A stretch of DNA of 63,776 nucleotides, taken from IMG/VR virus record IMGVR_UViG_3300009378_000008, positions 1 through 63,776 of that record, one strand, 5' to 3'. Of the stretch, positions 26,954-33,729 are shown piece by piece; position 1 is the stretch's first letter, and each line of letters begins with the position of its first letter. This stretch comes from a virus. A program made the translations under genes and the position numbers. Below the pieces are notes generated by a model. That model was not told where the DNA came from, ran no database searches, and saw only the letters and a program-made list of their open reading frames with translations.

Positions 26954-26982
26954 ATTGTAACATATACCAACAGAAGAGTCAA
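26954..26982 (-). promoter_or_regulatory. Sigma-70 promoter of the HNH gene
   Basis: TTGACT, exactly 17 bp, TACAAT on the minus strand. It lies only about 20 bp from the start codon. Confidence 0.8.
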
Positions 26983-26989
26983 GTAAAAT

Positions 26990-27165
26990 TTCATGACTCG
27001 AAAAACCCAAGGATTTCAATGTCTTGCCATAGAAGAGCCCAGATGGAGGCAGGCAACGTTGGGCATGGACGTTAGGCGGCACTCGGAGACCGGGGAGATC
27101 ACACTATACACCTGGGCCCTTCTATGGCAAGGCAGGCACACCTACTTGGGACCCTGCCCTCATGG
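26990..27165 (-). ncRNA. Candidate structured RNA with 23-bp helix
   Basis: Minus-strand transcript candidate just downstream of a TGTAAATA element. Bases 27131-27109 pair with 27045-27023 over 23 consecutive positions (21 Watson-Crick, 2 G-U), closing a 63-nt loop that holds an AACGT/ACGTT hairpin. A GGCAGG/CCTGCC hairpin precedes it. No protein is convincing in this stretch on either strand. It resembles no RNA I can name. It ends just before the HNH promoter. Confidence 0.55.
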
Positions 27166-27167
27166 TT

Positions 27168-27175
27168 TATTTACA
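27168..27175 (-). promoter_or_regulatory. TGTAAATA element before the structured RNA
   Basis: Exact octamer with the common CTTGTAAATAAA context, lying between the tRNA at 27203 and the 23-bp-helix RNA. Confidence 0.65.
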
Positions 27176-27202
27176 AGAAATTATTATAAACTGAGCCAAA
27201 AA

Positions 27203-27290
27203 TGGAGCCAGGAACAGGATTCGAACCTGCGTTGGGTTTTCGCCGTCGGCTTACAAAGCCGCTCCTCTCGGCCGCTGGAGGGACCCTGGC
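27203..27290 (-). tRNA. tRNA with long variable arm, anticodon TGT by geometry
   Basis: 88 nt with encoded CCA. The acceptor GCCAGGG/TCCTGGC, a 4-bp D stem, and a T arm GCAGG/CCTGT with TTCGAAT loop all pair. The anticodon stem GCGGC/GCCGA leaves loop TTTGTAA, hence TGT (Thr), with one G-A mismatch at its base. A 15-nt variable region is class-II-like, odd for Thr. Tyr (GTA) would fit the class but breaks the stem. Confidence 0.8.
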
Positions 27291-27393
27291 AAATCAAGAT
27301 TAGACTAGAGATATGGACCTGCGTTTGGGTAGAACCAACAACCTAAGGCTTAACAGGCCCTCACTTTACCAACCAAACTACTGTGGATTAAGA

Positions 27394-27501
27394 TGGCACG
27401 TAGTAGGAATCGAACCTACGATTCTCGCTTAAACGGTTGATCAGTCCGCTATCGGCGAGCACAGACTCTGCCTGCGCGTTTACCACTCCGCCATACGTGC
27501 C
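27394..27501 (-). tRNA. tRNA-like element with aberrant anticodon region
   Basis: 108 nt. Ends GGCACGTA/TACGTGCC pair over 8 bp directly beside a perfect T arm (GTAGG, loop TTCGATT, CCTAC), and a D-arm-like segment is present. Instead of a normal anticodon arm there are two stems: CGCAG/CTGTG with loop GCAGAGT, whose position 33 is C rather than T, and CTCGC/GCGAG enclosing about 26 nt. It has no canonical anticodon and no full CCA. It may be a degenerate tRNA, or a tRNA mimic. It starts 10 nt after the 23S-like RNA. Confidence 0.6.
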
Positions 27502-27511
27502 ACAAAGAAAA

Positions 27512-27764
27512 TATGGTGTGCTATTACGCCAAAGAGGAGTTCACCCTTACCATCTCTGGGGTGGCTTACTACTTCACCAAGTGGCGCCCGTCGCCTATCC
27601 CTCATAGCAGGTGGTCCTGCAGAGCTCTTTATTTGGATGCCGCCACCCAAACGTTAGCCTAGAGGTTTCCCTGGTTCATGCCCTTGCAATCCAGGTACGT
27701 ACTACAACTAACGGCCTTTGCCTCACTCTTTAAAGGATGGCTGCTTCTAAGCCAACCTCCCATA
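27512..27764 (-). ncRNA. RNA mimicking the 23S rRNA GTPase-associated centre, with 195-nt insertion
   Basis: Read on the minus strand, 27756-27726 reproduces E. coli 23S about 1059-1089 almost base for base (helix 43, including GGCTTAGAAGC with the A1067 position). Bases 27530-27518 reproduce about 1091-1103 (GGCGTAATAGCAC with the A1095 position). TATGG/CCATA closes the unit like helix 42. Between them lie 195 nt, closed by AAAGAG/CTCTTT plus GAG/CTC and holding further perfect stems (CGTTAG/CTAACG, CCTGG/CCAGG, TTTGG/CCAAA, GCAGG/CCTGC). This centre binds ribosomal protein L11 and contacts translation GTPases; the role here is inferred only. Confidence 0.8.
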
Positions 27765-27777
27765 CCTTATAGTATAT

Positions 27778-28149
27778 TCAATACCACGTTCGATGTTGTT
27801 CAAATACCCATTCACGACCATCGTCAGCTTCACCGATACTCCACTTAATGTCCTCCGGAATCTCTATGACCTTCAGGTCAGGGGCCAAATCCTGGTGTTG
27901 GTTGAATGCTTCCAAGAGAGCAGGGTCATCACGCGGTATATCAAACACTGGGCAAAATCGTTCACCATCCTTGGTGTAGTTAAAGGATGCATGTGGTTCG
28001 TCTTCATGGGCCTGGTCTTTATAAGATTGGACATACACTCCGTCCAGTTCCCACTGGAGATCAACACCAGTAGCCTGTGCCCAGGCCATCACAATTTTGT
28101 GTGGAAGGGAAAACCCACCGATTTCTTTGTTAATGAGTATATGCCTCAC
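27778..28149 (-). CDS. Unknown 123-residue protein
   Basis: It begins MRHILINKEIGGFSLP. An aspartate/glutamate-rich body follows with no catalytic signature. I believe similar short phage proteins exist but cannot give a role. The stop lies 14 bp before the 23S-like RNA, so that RNA may be cut from the 3-prime end of this transcript. Confidence 0.75.
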   Translation of the reverse strand: MRHILINKEIGGFSLPHKIVMAWAQATGVDLQWELDGVYVQSYKDQAHEDEPHASFNYTKDGERFCPVFDIPRDDPALLEAFNQHQDLAPDLKVIEIPEDIKWSIGEADDGREWVFEQHRTWY

Positions 28150-28176
28150 GAGTAACTACCTTAAGTACTGGTTGAT

Positions 28177-28253
28177 TGGCTGGCCCCCCTGGATTCGAAC
28201 CAGGGATACACAGAATCAAAATCTGTTGCCTTACCAAACTTGGCTAAGGGCCA
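28177..28253 (-). tRNA. tRNA-Gln (TTG)
   Basis: 77 nt with encoded CCA. Acceptor TGGCCCT/GGGGCCA, D arm GCC/GGC, anticodon stem ACAGA/TCTGT with loop TTTTGAT (anticodon TTG), and T arm CCTGG/CCAGG with TTCGAAT all fit. Confidence 0.95.
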
Positions 28254-28259
28254 ATCGAA

Positions 28260-28349
28260 TACCACAGGCTGGGCGTTACTCCAGCTACACGGTTTCTCAC
28301 CAGGAATATAACCGGGATCACCTGGTAATTCGCACGAGCTACACTGGCA
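28260..28349 (-). other. Hairpin-rich spacer before tRNA-Gln
   Basis: No gene. On the minus strand ACCAGG/CCTGGT and GCTGG/CCAGC each form a stem, and GTGTAGCT occurs twice. It could be part of the RNA cluster or a processing signal for the tRNA. Confidence 0.35.
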
Positions 28350-28682
28350 TCAGGCCCTTATCCCTTGCCATTTGGGCAATATCCCTCCTGTCACCAGGAG
28401 GCCCCCGTTTACCGCGGGGCGGTACAACGCAATTATGCCACTCCCATATATATTATTATTATATAGAGATGTGTCCTGTTTCCCCCGCCCGATCAGGTGA
28501 CGGGCCTGACGCTCGGTGCCGACACGCCAGTCTTGTTCTTGAGCGAGTTTGGCAAAGGCAAGGGCCAATAGGTTGCGATCATAATAGGCGGCCTCCAATG
28601 CTTGCCCCTCCGCTCGCAACTTAACCACTTCTGCCTTTCGCAGTTCCTCAGCATGAGCGCCTGATAATTGGACATTACACAT
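28350..28682 (-). CDS. Unknown 110-residue protein
   Basis: The first 70 residues are helical, Ala/Glu/Lys-rich and convincing, with a TAGGA ribosome site before the start. The last 40 residues are encoded by an AT-repeat stretch and two perfect hairpins (28384-28401 and 28403-28419) and look less like protein. The true C-terminus may therefore derive from read-through into a structured segment. Confidence 0.65.
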   Translation of the reverse strand: MCNVQLSGAHAEELRKAEVVKLRAEGQALEAAYYDRNLLALAFAKLAQEQDWRVGTERQARHLIGRGKQDTSLYNNNIYGSGIIALYRPAVNGGLLVTGGILPKWQGIRA

Positions 28683-28691
28683 GGTCAGTTC

Positions 28692-28880
28692 CTAATCAAC
28701 AATAGTAAAATCAAAGGCCCCATAATCCAAGATCACGCTTTTACCTGGAGGAACATGTGTCAGAACAAACTGTTCAAAGGTAGGGTCGTTTCCTTTTAAA
28801 CGGAGAAACCGTTCATCCTTTGGCATTCCTTCCCACTGCTCCTTAACCATCTTTTCCAGTTCGTCATAGGTTAACTTCAT
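28692..28880 (-). CDS. Unknown 62-residue acidic protein
   Basis: It begins MKLTYDELEKM with ATGA overlap to the zinc-ribbon gene upstream. It is alpha/beta by appearance, with no recognised family. Confidence 0.7.
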   Translation of the reverse strand: MKLTYDELEKMVKEQWEGMPKDERFLRLKGNDPTFEQFVLTHVPPGKSVILDYGAFDFTIVD

Positions 28881-29056
28881 GATAGTGACCCTAAGTTACC
28901 ACCCCAAGTATTTTTGATCACATGGCCACGCCACATGTGAAGACCCTCCTCCGTGGCGTGGCACCTTTTGCAAATACAGGCCCCTGCATAAAACCTATAT
29001 ATCTCGTTGTCTTCCTTGGGCTGGTGGCAACAAACACAATTCAGAGTTTCTTCCAT
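28877..29056 (-). CDS. Small zinc-ribbon protein (59 aa)
   Basis: Two cysteine clusters, CVCC at residues 7-10 and CICKRC at 27-32, fit one zinc ribbon. It lies between tRNA-Ala and the 62-aa gene, overlapping the latter by ATGA. Small zinc ribbons often bind nucleic acids or RNA polymerase; no partner is evident. Confidence 0.75.
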   Translation of the reverse strand: MEETLNCVCCHQPKEDNEIYRFYAGACICKRCHATEEGLHMWRGHVIKNTWGGNLGSLS

Positions 29057-29075
29057 GGAACCATGCCTTTAAGTT

Positions 29076-29151
29076 TGGTGGAGACGGACGGAATCGAACC
29101 GCCGACATCCTGCTTGCAAAGCAGGCGCTCTCCCAACTGAGCTACGCCCCC
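29076..29151 (-). tRNA. tRNA-Ala (TGC)
   Basis: 76 nt with encoded CCA. The anticodon stem CCTGC/GCAGG encloses TTTGCAA, giving TGC. The D and T arms are canonical; the acceptor has two G-U pairs. Confidence 0.96.
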
Positions 29152-29162
29152 ACGAGATAAAA

Positions 29163-29702
29163 TTACTTCTTTTGGAAAACCAACATCAAAGCCCCAAGGA
29201 TCGATGCAAGACCAGCAAAAAGTTGACCGGGCAAAGGGTTAGTGTTGTTCGGAGTCTGCGCCAGCTGGACCGCCGCCACCCGAAGCTGGTTCAGAAACAT
29301 TGGGTTGGTCAAATCCATGGCCCCGCTTTGCTGAGGAATCTGGGCAGGAGCAGAGGGACCACCCCCAACCACAGGAAACACCTGCTTCTCCTCAGGGTTC
29401 ACAGCAACCTTCTGATCAACCAGGAACCCCTGTCCCGCTGTCAGGTGCTGCTTGAGCTGGTCAATGGTCCACAACATTCCTGCGTGGTCGGGTGGGGCCG
29501 GAGGGGGGCGGCGGAGGTTACGTGGTTTGAACCCTTGTTCCAAGGCAGACATGTACAGGACCTCAACACCATTCTGGCGGGTGTACAGGCTGACGTTGAA
29601 CACTGTGTTATCCGCTACTCCATAGATACGTACCTGTTGGCCTGGGGTAAATTTACGAAGCTGCTCCAAATCAGCTGGTTTGTGGACTTCGATTACACTC
29701 AT
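29163..29702 (-). CDS. Unknown protein with C-terminal membrane anchor (179 aa)
   Basis: A beta-rich N-terminal domain (about 1-65) is followed by a proline-rich linker, a second small domain and a hydrophobic helix at about residues 157-176 ending in KK. The arrangement suggests a tail-anchored membrane protein, or a virion protein with a hydrophobic end. No family is recognised. Confidence 0.65.
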   Translation of the reverse strand: MSVIEVHKPADLEQLRKFTPGQQVRIYGVADNTVFNVSLYTRQNGVEVLYMSALEQGFKPRNLRRPPPAPPDHAGMLWTIDQLKQHLTAGQGFLVDQKVAVNPEEKQVFPVVGGGPSAPAQIPQQSGAMDLTNPMFLNQLRVAAVQLAQTPNNTNPLPGQLFAGLASILGALMLVFQKK

Positions 29703-29781
29703 CTCGGCTCCTTTGTTCTACTGTTCCCACTGAACATGATCTAACCTCTGATAACCCAAAACCACCTCGGCTCTCAATAAT

Positions 29782-29869
29782 TGGTAGGGCTGGAGGGAGT
29801 TGAACCCACGGTAGGTCGCCCTACGTCGGTTTTCAAGACCGGTACCTTTAACCACTCGGCCACCCTTCC
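29782..29869 (-). tRNA. tRNA-Ser (TGA), imperfect acceptor stem
   Basis: 88 nt with CCA end. The anticodon loop CTTGAAA on stem CGGT/ACCG gives TGA, and a long variable arm is present. The 5-prime GGAAGGG does not pair properly with the 3-prime CAGCCCT, and one T-stem pair is a mismatch. It may be decaying or need an unusual fold. Confidence 0.8.
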
Positions 29870-29875
29870 ACAAAC

Positions 29876-30130
29876 CTACAAGGATTCCTCTAGGCAGGAG
29901 AACTCTGTGTGCCCGCAGTTTGGACATACGTCATCCTCCAGCTCTTCTGTTGTAAACTCTTGATTACACTGCAGGCACTCACAAAGCTTACCGTAAGTGG
30001 TAGTTTCCCCTTCTGGTTCCGCGGTCCAATGGAGTTCATCGTTCCCACAGTTAGGGCAAGCATCACTGTATAATTTATCAGGTGGACCTTCCCAACAACA
30101 ATCCGGACACTCACAAACTCGATCACTCAT
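29876..30130 (-). CDS. Double zinc-ribbon protein (84 aa)
   Basis: Four cysteine pairs (CECPDC, CPNC, CECLQC, CPNC) make two zinc ribbons of the rubredoxin/RNA-polymerase-subunit style. The start ATG 30130 has GGAG 6 nt upstream and overlaps the previous gene. It may bind RNA polymerase, DNA or a ribosomal site; unproven. Confidence 0.75.
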   Translation of the reverse strand: MSDRVCECPDCCWEGPPDKLYSDACPNCGNDELHWTAEPEGETTTYGKLCECLQCNQEFTTEELEDDVCPNCGHTEFSCLEESL

Positions 30131-30425
30131 CCCACACTCCAATTATTCCTTGGTAGGCATCTGGTGGTGGTCCATGGCCAGGTCGTGGTCTCCAACGTAA
30201 CGATGCCTTAATTTGGCCCGACTTTTCAGAACACCAGTAAGCTTCAACGGTACCACTTACGTTCAAAGGTGAGCCTATGCCCACCCTGTATACTGGTGTT
30301 GTGGTTGTTAACGAGAACTTTGCGAGGACTTCGTTGTTATGGGGGACCTCCACCTGACAGGTTTTGGACTCCAGATAACGTTCCCAACGAACCTTGATAG
30401 GACCTAAGATTATCATTTCGCTCAT
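30123..30425 (-). CDS. Unknown 100-residue beta-rich protein
   Basis: Predicted to be mostly strands with two cysteines and no catalytic pattern. It overlaps the zinc-ribbon gene downstream. The function is unknown. Confidence 0.65.
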   Translation of the reverse strand: MSEMIILGPIKVRWERYLESKTCQVEVPHNNEVLAKFSLTTTTPVYRVGIGSPLNVSGTVEAYWCSEKSGQIKASLRWRPRPGHGPPPDAYQGIIGVWDE

Positions 30426-30432
30426 TGCGGCT

Positions 30433-30517
30433 CCTCAGAGGGCCACCCAAGCACTTTAGGTCCTTGAGAGTCCAAAGATATGTCCAAAGATAAAAACCCG
30501 ACAGAAGTCCTCTGAGG
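30433..30517 (-). terminator. Inverted repeat / possible terminator
   Basis: CCTCAGAGG and CCTCTGAGG form a 9-bp inverted repeat about 67 nt apart, and TTTTT follows the downstream arm on the minus strand. It may end the 127-aa transcript; the fit is weak. Confidence 0.35.
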
Positions 30518-30521
30518 GCGT

Positions 30522-30905
30522 TTATGAGGTAAAGGGTATTGACGGGGCTTTAGGTCCCAGTTTGAAGAACTGCTGGTTCCCGTCTTTGTAATCCTCTGTC
30601 AACCATCCCTTATCCAACCACTTGCGGATGGTCTTCCACTGAGCACCTTTTGACCTATACACCACCCGTTCACCCTCCCGTACTTCATTTGTGACCTTAC
30701 CTTTATCATCGGTTGAGGTGTAAGGTACCTTCTTGACCACACGTTCGATGACCACAGAGACACGGCCGCGAGCGGCAGCCCGCAACACTCGCAACTGACG
30801 ACGATCAGCGATACCAGGAGGGAGTGGTTGTTTCTTATTTAACCTTCCGTCAATGCCGGAGGGTTGACGGGAAGTCTTCTCTTGTTTCGGTTTCTTGGCA
30901 CTCAT
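30522..30905 (-). CDS. Unknown basic protein (127 aa)
   Basis: The start ATG 30905 (GGGA upstream) gives a Lys/Arg/Pro-rich N-terminus, then a compact domain ending in a winged-helix-like segment (WKTIRKWLDKGWLTED). It could be a DNA- or RNA-binding protein. RRQLRVLR near residue 35 resembles the block leader but is internal. Confidence 0.65.
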   Translation of the reverse strand: MSAKKPKQEKTSRQPSGIDGRLNKKQPLPPGIADRRQLRVLRAAARGRVSVVIERVVKKVPYTSTDDKGKVTNEVREGERVVYRSKGAQWKTIRKWLDKGWLTEDYKDGNQQFFKLGPKAPSIPFTS

Positions 30906-30952
30906 TTCAACGTCCCTTTGGGTACCCAGCCAACTAAGCCGGTTCGTTAAAG

Positions 30953-31924
30953 TTAAAAACCTAAGCCCCAACCGCGTATCTTCATGGAGCGATCAGTGCC
31001 CACCATATGGTTATATTGTGATTCTGGAATCAACCAAATATAGGAGAACCCTGTGCCCTCATGAGTGGCAGTGGTTTCTGAGGGCACGAATGAAAATCCA
31101 AGCCGTTCCGTCAATAAGTGCTGGATACGCTTCAGATAGTTTAATGGAGTAAGCCCACGCTTCTTTAGGTAACGTTGGTTAATCCCAACGACTGGTTGGC
31201 CCTTCAGGATCACGTAGGTTTCCATCACTCGAATATCAAAGCCTGCCTGTGCCAAGTCTTCTCGGTTAATGAAGCCTTCAAACACAGGGGCTACCGGCAA
31301 TTTCAGTACCTGAAATTTTTTCCTGCTCGTTTTTACGTTAGGCAAAAGGTCCTTAAAATGTTGTACCTCCGCCAACACACCTTTAGCTTGTTCCATGGTA
31401 CGAGTGGCTTTTCGGTCGGACTCTGCTTGGTTGGGATCGTTCGTATCTACCACCACCGTCTCACGGGCCTTGGCTTGTTCCATGGCGGCATTAAGTCCAT
31501 CATTCCATTCCATGGATCTAGAAAGCCCCTCCTTTAATTTAACAGGAGCAGAGCCTACTCGTTCATCCTCAAGAGCTACCGCGACCCTCAGTAAATCGTG
31601 CAACCGGGATCCGACCTGGGCTTTGACACTACGGAGGTCATCTACTTCCAAGTCACCCTCTTCCAAAGCCTCCAGCGCACTCTCCACAGCGTTGTGACAG
31701 TAATCAATGCCTTCCCGGATCTCCTTCAAAAACTGCGGCAGGCGTTTACTAGCACGGGAAGCTAAGGCTTCCCTGGCGGTTTTTAAAAATGTGACCAGCA
31801 CTCCTAAGATATCTACACCTTCGGTCTCTGCCGTTTTACGGTTAAGACGACGGAGTTCCTTCTGGGCTTCCTGTAGGTGCAGGACCAGTGCCTCTTTCCG
31901 ACTCTTGCTGATCCTCGTTGCCAT
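30953..31924 (-). CDS. Unknown coiled-coil protein (323 aa)
   Basis: The first 190 residues are long, charged helices with heptad character. The last 110 are alpha/beta. No recognised family. It lies downstream of the topoisomerase A-subunit gene and overlaps the zinc protein gene by 83 nt. Confidence 0.7.
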   Translation of the reverse strand: MATRISKSRKEALVLHLQEAQKELRRLNRKTAETEGVDILGVLVTFLKTAREALASRASKRLPQFLKEIREGIDYCHNAVESALEALEEGDLEVDDLRSVKAQVGSRLHDLLRVAVALEDERVGSAPVKLKEGLSRSMEWNDGLNAAMEQAKARETVVVDTNDPNQAESDRKATRTMEQAKGVLAEVQHFKDLLPNVKTSRKKFQVLKLPVAPVFEGFINREDLAQAGFDIRVMETYVILKGQPVVGINQRYLKKRGLTPLNYLKRIQHLLTERLGFSFVPSETTATHEGTGFSYIWLIPESQYNHMVGTDRSMKIRGWGLGF

Positions 31925-32168
31925 GATTTTCCTCCTGATTGATTGTCGGGGTAGTACCCCTTGTTGGTTGGTGTTCTTGTGTTAATATCTCTTTACAGTC
32001 TGCCAAACAGTGGGAACAAATGCATACACGTTCTTCCTGTTTGGCGCCTTCTATGACCTGCATAGGGCCTAAAGCCACTTCCTTTGGAGGTCGTAACTCC
32101 ATGCAAAAATGGCAACGAAAGGCACTCCATTTTAGTAACGACTTTTCTCCAGGAAGGATCTCTGTCAT
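31842..32168 (-). CDS. Zinc-finger protein (108 aa)
   Basis: CHFC (residues 19-22) and CICSHC (near 49-54) make one zinc site; the remainder is polar and disordered. The start is TAATG-coupled to the topoisomerase stop, which supports the reading. Its tail overlaps the next gene for 83 nt in another frame. Confidence 0.65.
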   Translation of the reverse strand: MTEILPGEKSLLKWSAFRCHFCMELRPPKEVALGPMQVIEGAKQEERVCICSHCLADCKEILTQEHQPTRGTTPTINQEENHGNEDQQESERGTGPAPTGSPEGTPSS

Positions 32169-33634
32169 TACACCGTCACCTTGGCAAACTCGCGAAGGTC
32201 CTCCACCATTTTTGGGCGTGGGTCTTTAAGGTGGTATCGCAGATCATCCCTCTGTTTATTCAAATTATTAATGCGGGCCTCAAGGTCCTCGATATTCCAG
32301 CGGTGTAACTGCAGGATCTTAAACCCCAATATCTGGTCAGCCTCTTCCAAGGTAATACCCTCGAGGTGCTTAACCAAGTAATTGGCAGGCTCCTCATCAT
32401 CCAAGGACTTCAATACCGTGTCTTTATTCAGGGACGCCAGCAGACGTAGTTCCAAGTCCCGTATCTTTTTATCCAGCACTCGTATTAGGTACCGCAAGCT
32501 ACGACGTTCCTGTTTGAGCCTCCAAGCCACCCAGTTTTTCAGTAACTTGGGGATCGAGGTCCTACGGAACCGGGCCCTCATCTTCCCAGTACTGGCATCG
32601 AATGACCTACTGACAATGTTGACGCGGAAGTCTAGTTTGGAATCAAAGTAGGACACCACCTCTTGGGATAACGTAACAAAGCGTGAAGCCGCGGTCTTCT
32701 TCAAGAATACCGTATACCTTGGACCCGTCTCTAGGGAAGTCTCATCGTCTACAGAGGCAACGTAGGACAGCTCTCGTACTTTGGCAACCACTTTTCCGAT
32801 ATTCAGATTGGGTGCGAATCCGGTAAACGTGAGGGAAAGCTGGTGTTGGTTTACGTGATGGGGCGAGCTGAACCACACCCCACCTGTGCCCTGTTCGTAG
32901 AAAGCCCTTAGGTCTGCCAGACCTTCTTTGTCCAGGATGGCTTCCCCACCATATTTATACCGGAATTTCAGATGTTTAACACACTCGGCAACACCCACTG
33001 GTTCATCGTCCAATAAACGTTGGACCAATGTGATGAGACCCTTGAGCTCATAACTTGGTATGTGGGCGGTACCGCCCATTGCGATCCCGAAAGTACCATT
33101 CACCAAGATATTGGGGACTAGGGAGGGCAGCACTACAGGCTCCACCGCCTTTCCATCATACGTGGGCATCTCCTCAAGGGTAGGTACGTAGTCAGGGTGG
33201 AAGAGACCCTTGTCTGCATATTTGGTGAGGCGACCCTCTGTGTACCGCATAGCAGCGGGCCCGTCTGTTAGCGAACCCCAGTTACCTTTACCATCGATGA
33301 GGGGCGTACTGAGGTTTGCCATGGTGACAGCGGCCCCATAGATGGCACTGTCACCATGTGGGTGGAACTTACCCATTGTATCACCAACAATCCTGGCGGC
33401 TTTCAAAACCCCGGCGTTATGGGTAAGCCCTAACTTGTGCATCGCCCAAAGGATGCGACGTTGGACTGGCTTGAGTCCATCTCGGAAGTCGGCAATTGCC
33501 CGGTCCTCCAAGGTGTACTTTCCATAGTCCATCATCGCCCCTCGGGCGTACTCCAATAAACCTACCTCTGGAACATGGGCAACACTCGCAGGGGCTTGGA
33601 GCGCGGGGTTAACTTTTCGTGTTCGTCGGCTCAT
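32168..33634 (-). CDS. Type II topoisomerase subunit A (GyrA/ParC-like, short)
   Basis: 488 residues. The breakage-reunion core is present: the DGLKPVQRR motif near residue 52, KFHPHGDSAIY near 90, and the catalytic tyrosine of AAMRYTE near 130. It ends in a coiled coil without the C-terminal DNA-wrapping beta-pinwheel that GyrA (about 850 aa) has, so it is closer to T4-type phage topoisomerase. It works with the 626-aa B subunit, encoded 3 kb upstream. A consensus sigma-70 promoter precedes it. Confidence 0.94.
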   Translation of the reverse strand: MSRRTRKVNPALQAPASVAHVPEVGLLEYARGAMMDYGKYTLEDRAIADFRDGLKPVQRRILWAMHKLGLTHNAGVLKAARIVGDTMGKFHPHGDSAIYGAAVTMANLSTPLIDGKGNWGSLTDGPAAMRYTEGRLTKYADKGLFHPDYVPTLEEMPTYDGKAVEPVVLPSLVPNILVNGTFGIAMGGTAHIPSYELKGLITLVQRLLDDEPVGVAECVKHLKFRYKYGGEAILDKEGLADLRAFYEQGTGGVWFSSPHHVNQHQLSLTFTGFAPNLNIGKVVAKVRELSYVASVDDETSLETGPRYTVFLKKTAASRFVTLSQEVVSYFDSKLDFRVNIVSRSFDASTGKMRARFRRTSIPKLLKNWVAWRLKQERRSLRYLIRVLDKKIRDLELRLLASLNKDTVLKSLDDEEPANYLVKHLEGITLEEADQILGFKILQLHRWNIEDLEARINNLNKQRDDLRYHLKDPRPKMVEDLREFAKVTV

Positions 33635-33683
33635 ATGTTATTTCCTTGGACCTTTCTACGTTGGACCATTGTTTACCCCTATA

Positions 33684-33712
33684 AGTATAACATCGGGCGA
33701 GCCCAATGTCAA
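33684..33712 (-). promoter_or_regulatory. Sigma-70 promoter of topoisomerase subunit A
   Basis: TTGACA, 17 bp, TATACT on the minus strand, about 50 bp before the start at 33634. Confidence 0.85.
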
Positions 33713-33729
33713 GCGAGTGTTTTTGACCA

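Noticed and set aside
26993-27346. Plus-strand ORF of 117 residues across the 23-bp helix and a tRNA
   Set aside because: Its second half is the antisense of a tRNA, the usual false ORF, and the first half lies in the paired RNA arms with no ribosome site.
27394-27501. tRNA-Sec
   Set aside because: The 8+5 stacking fits, but there is no TCA anticodon and the anticodon arm does not match.
27531-27725. Group I intron inside the 23S-like unit
   Set aside because: No P7 or other group I core sequences could be recognised and about 195 nt is short for a group I intron; the insert is instead closed by a helix with the flanks. A check with intron models would settle it.
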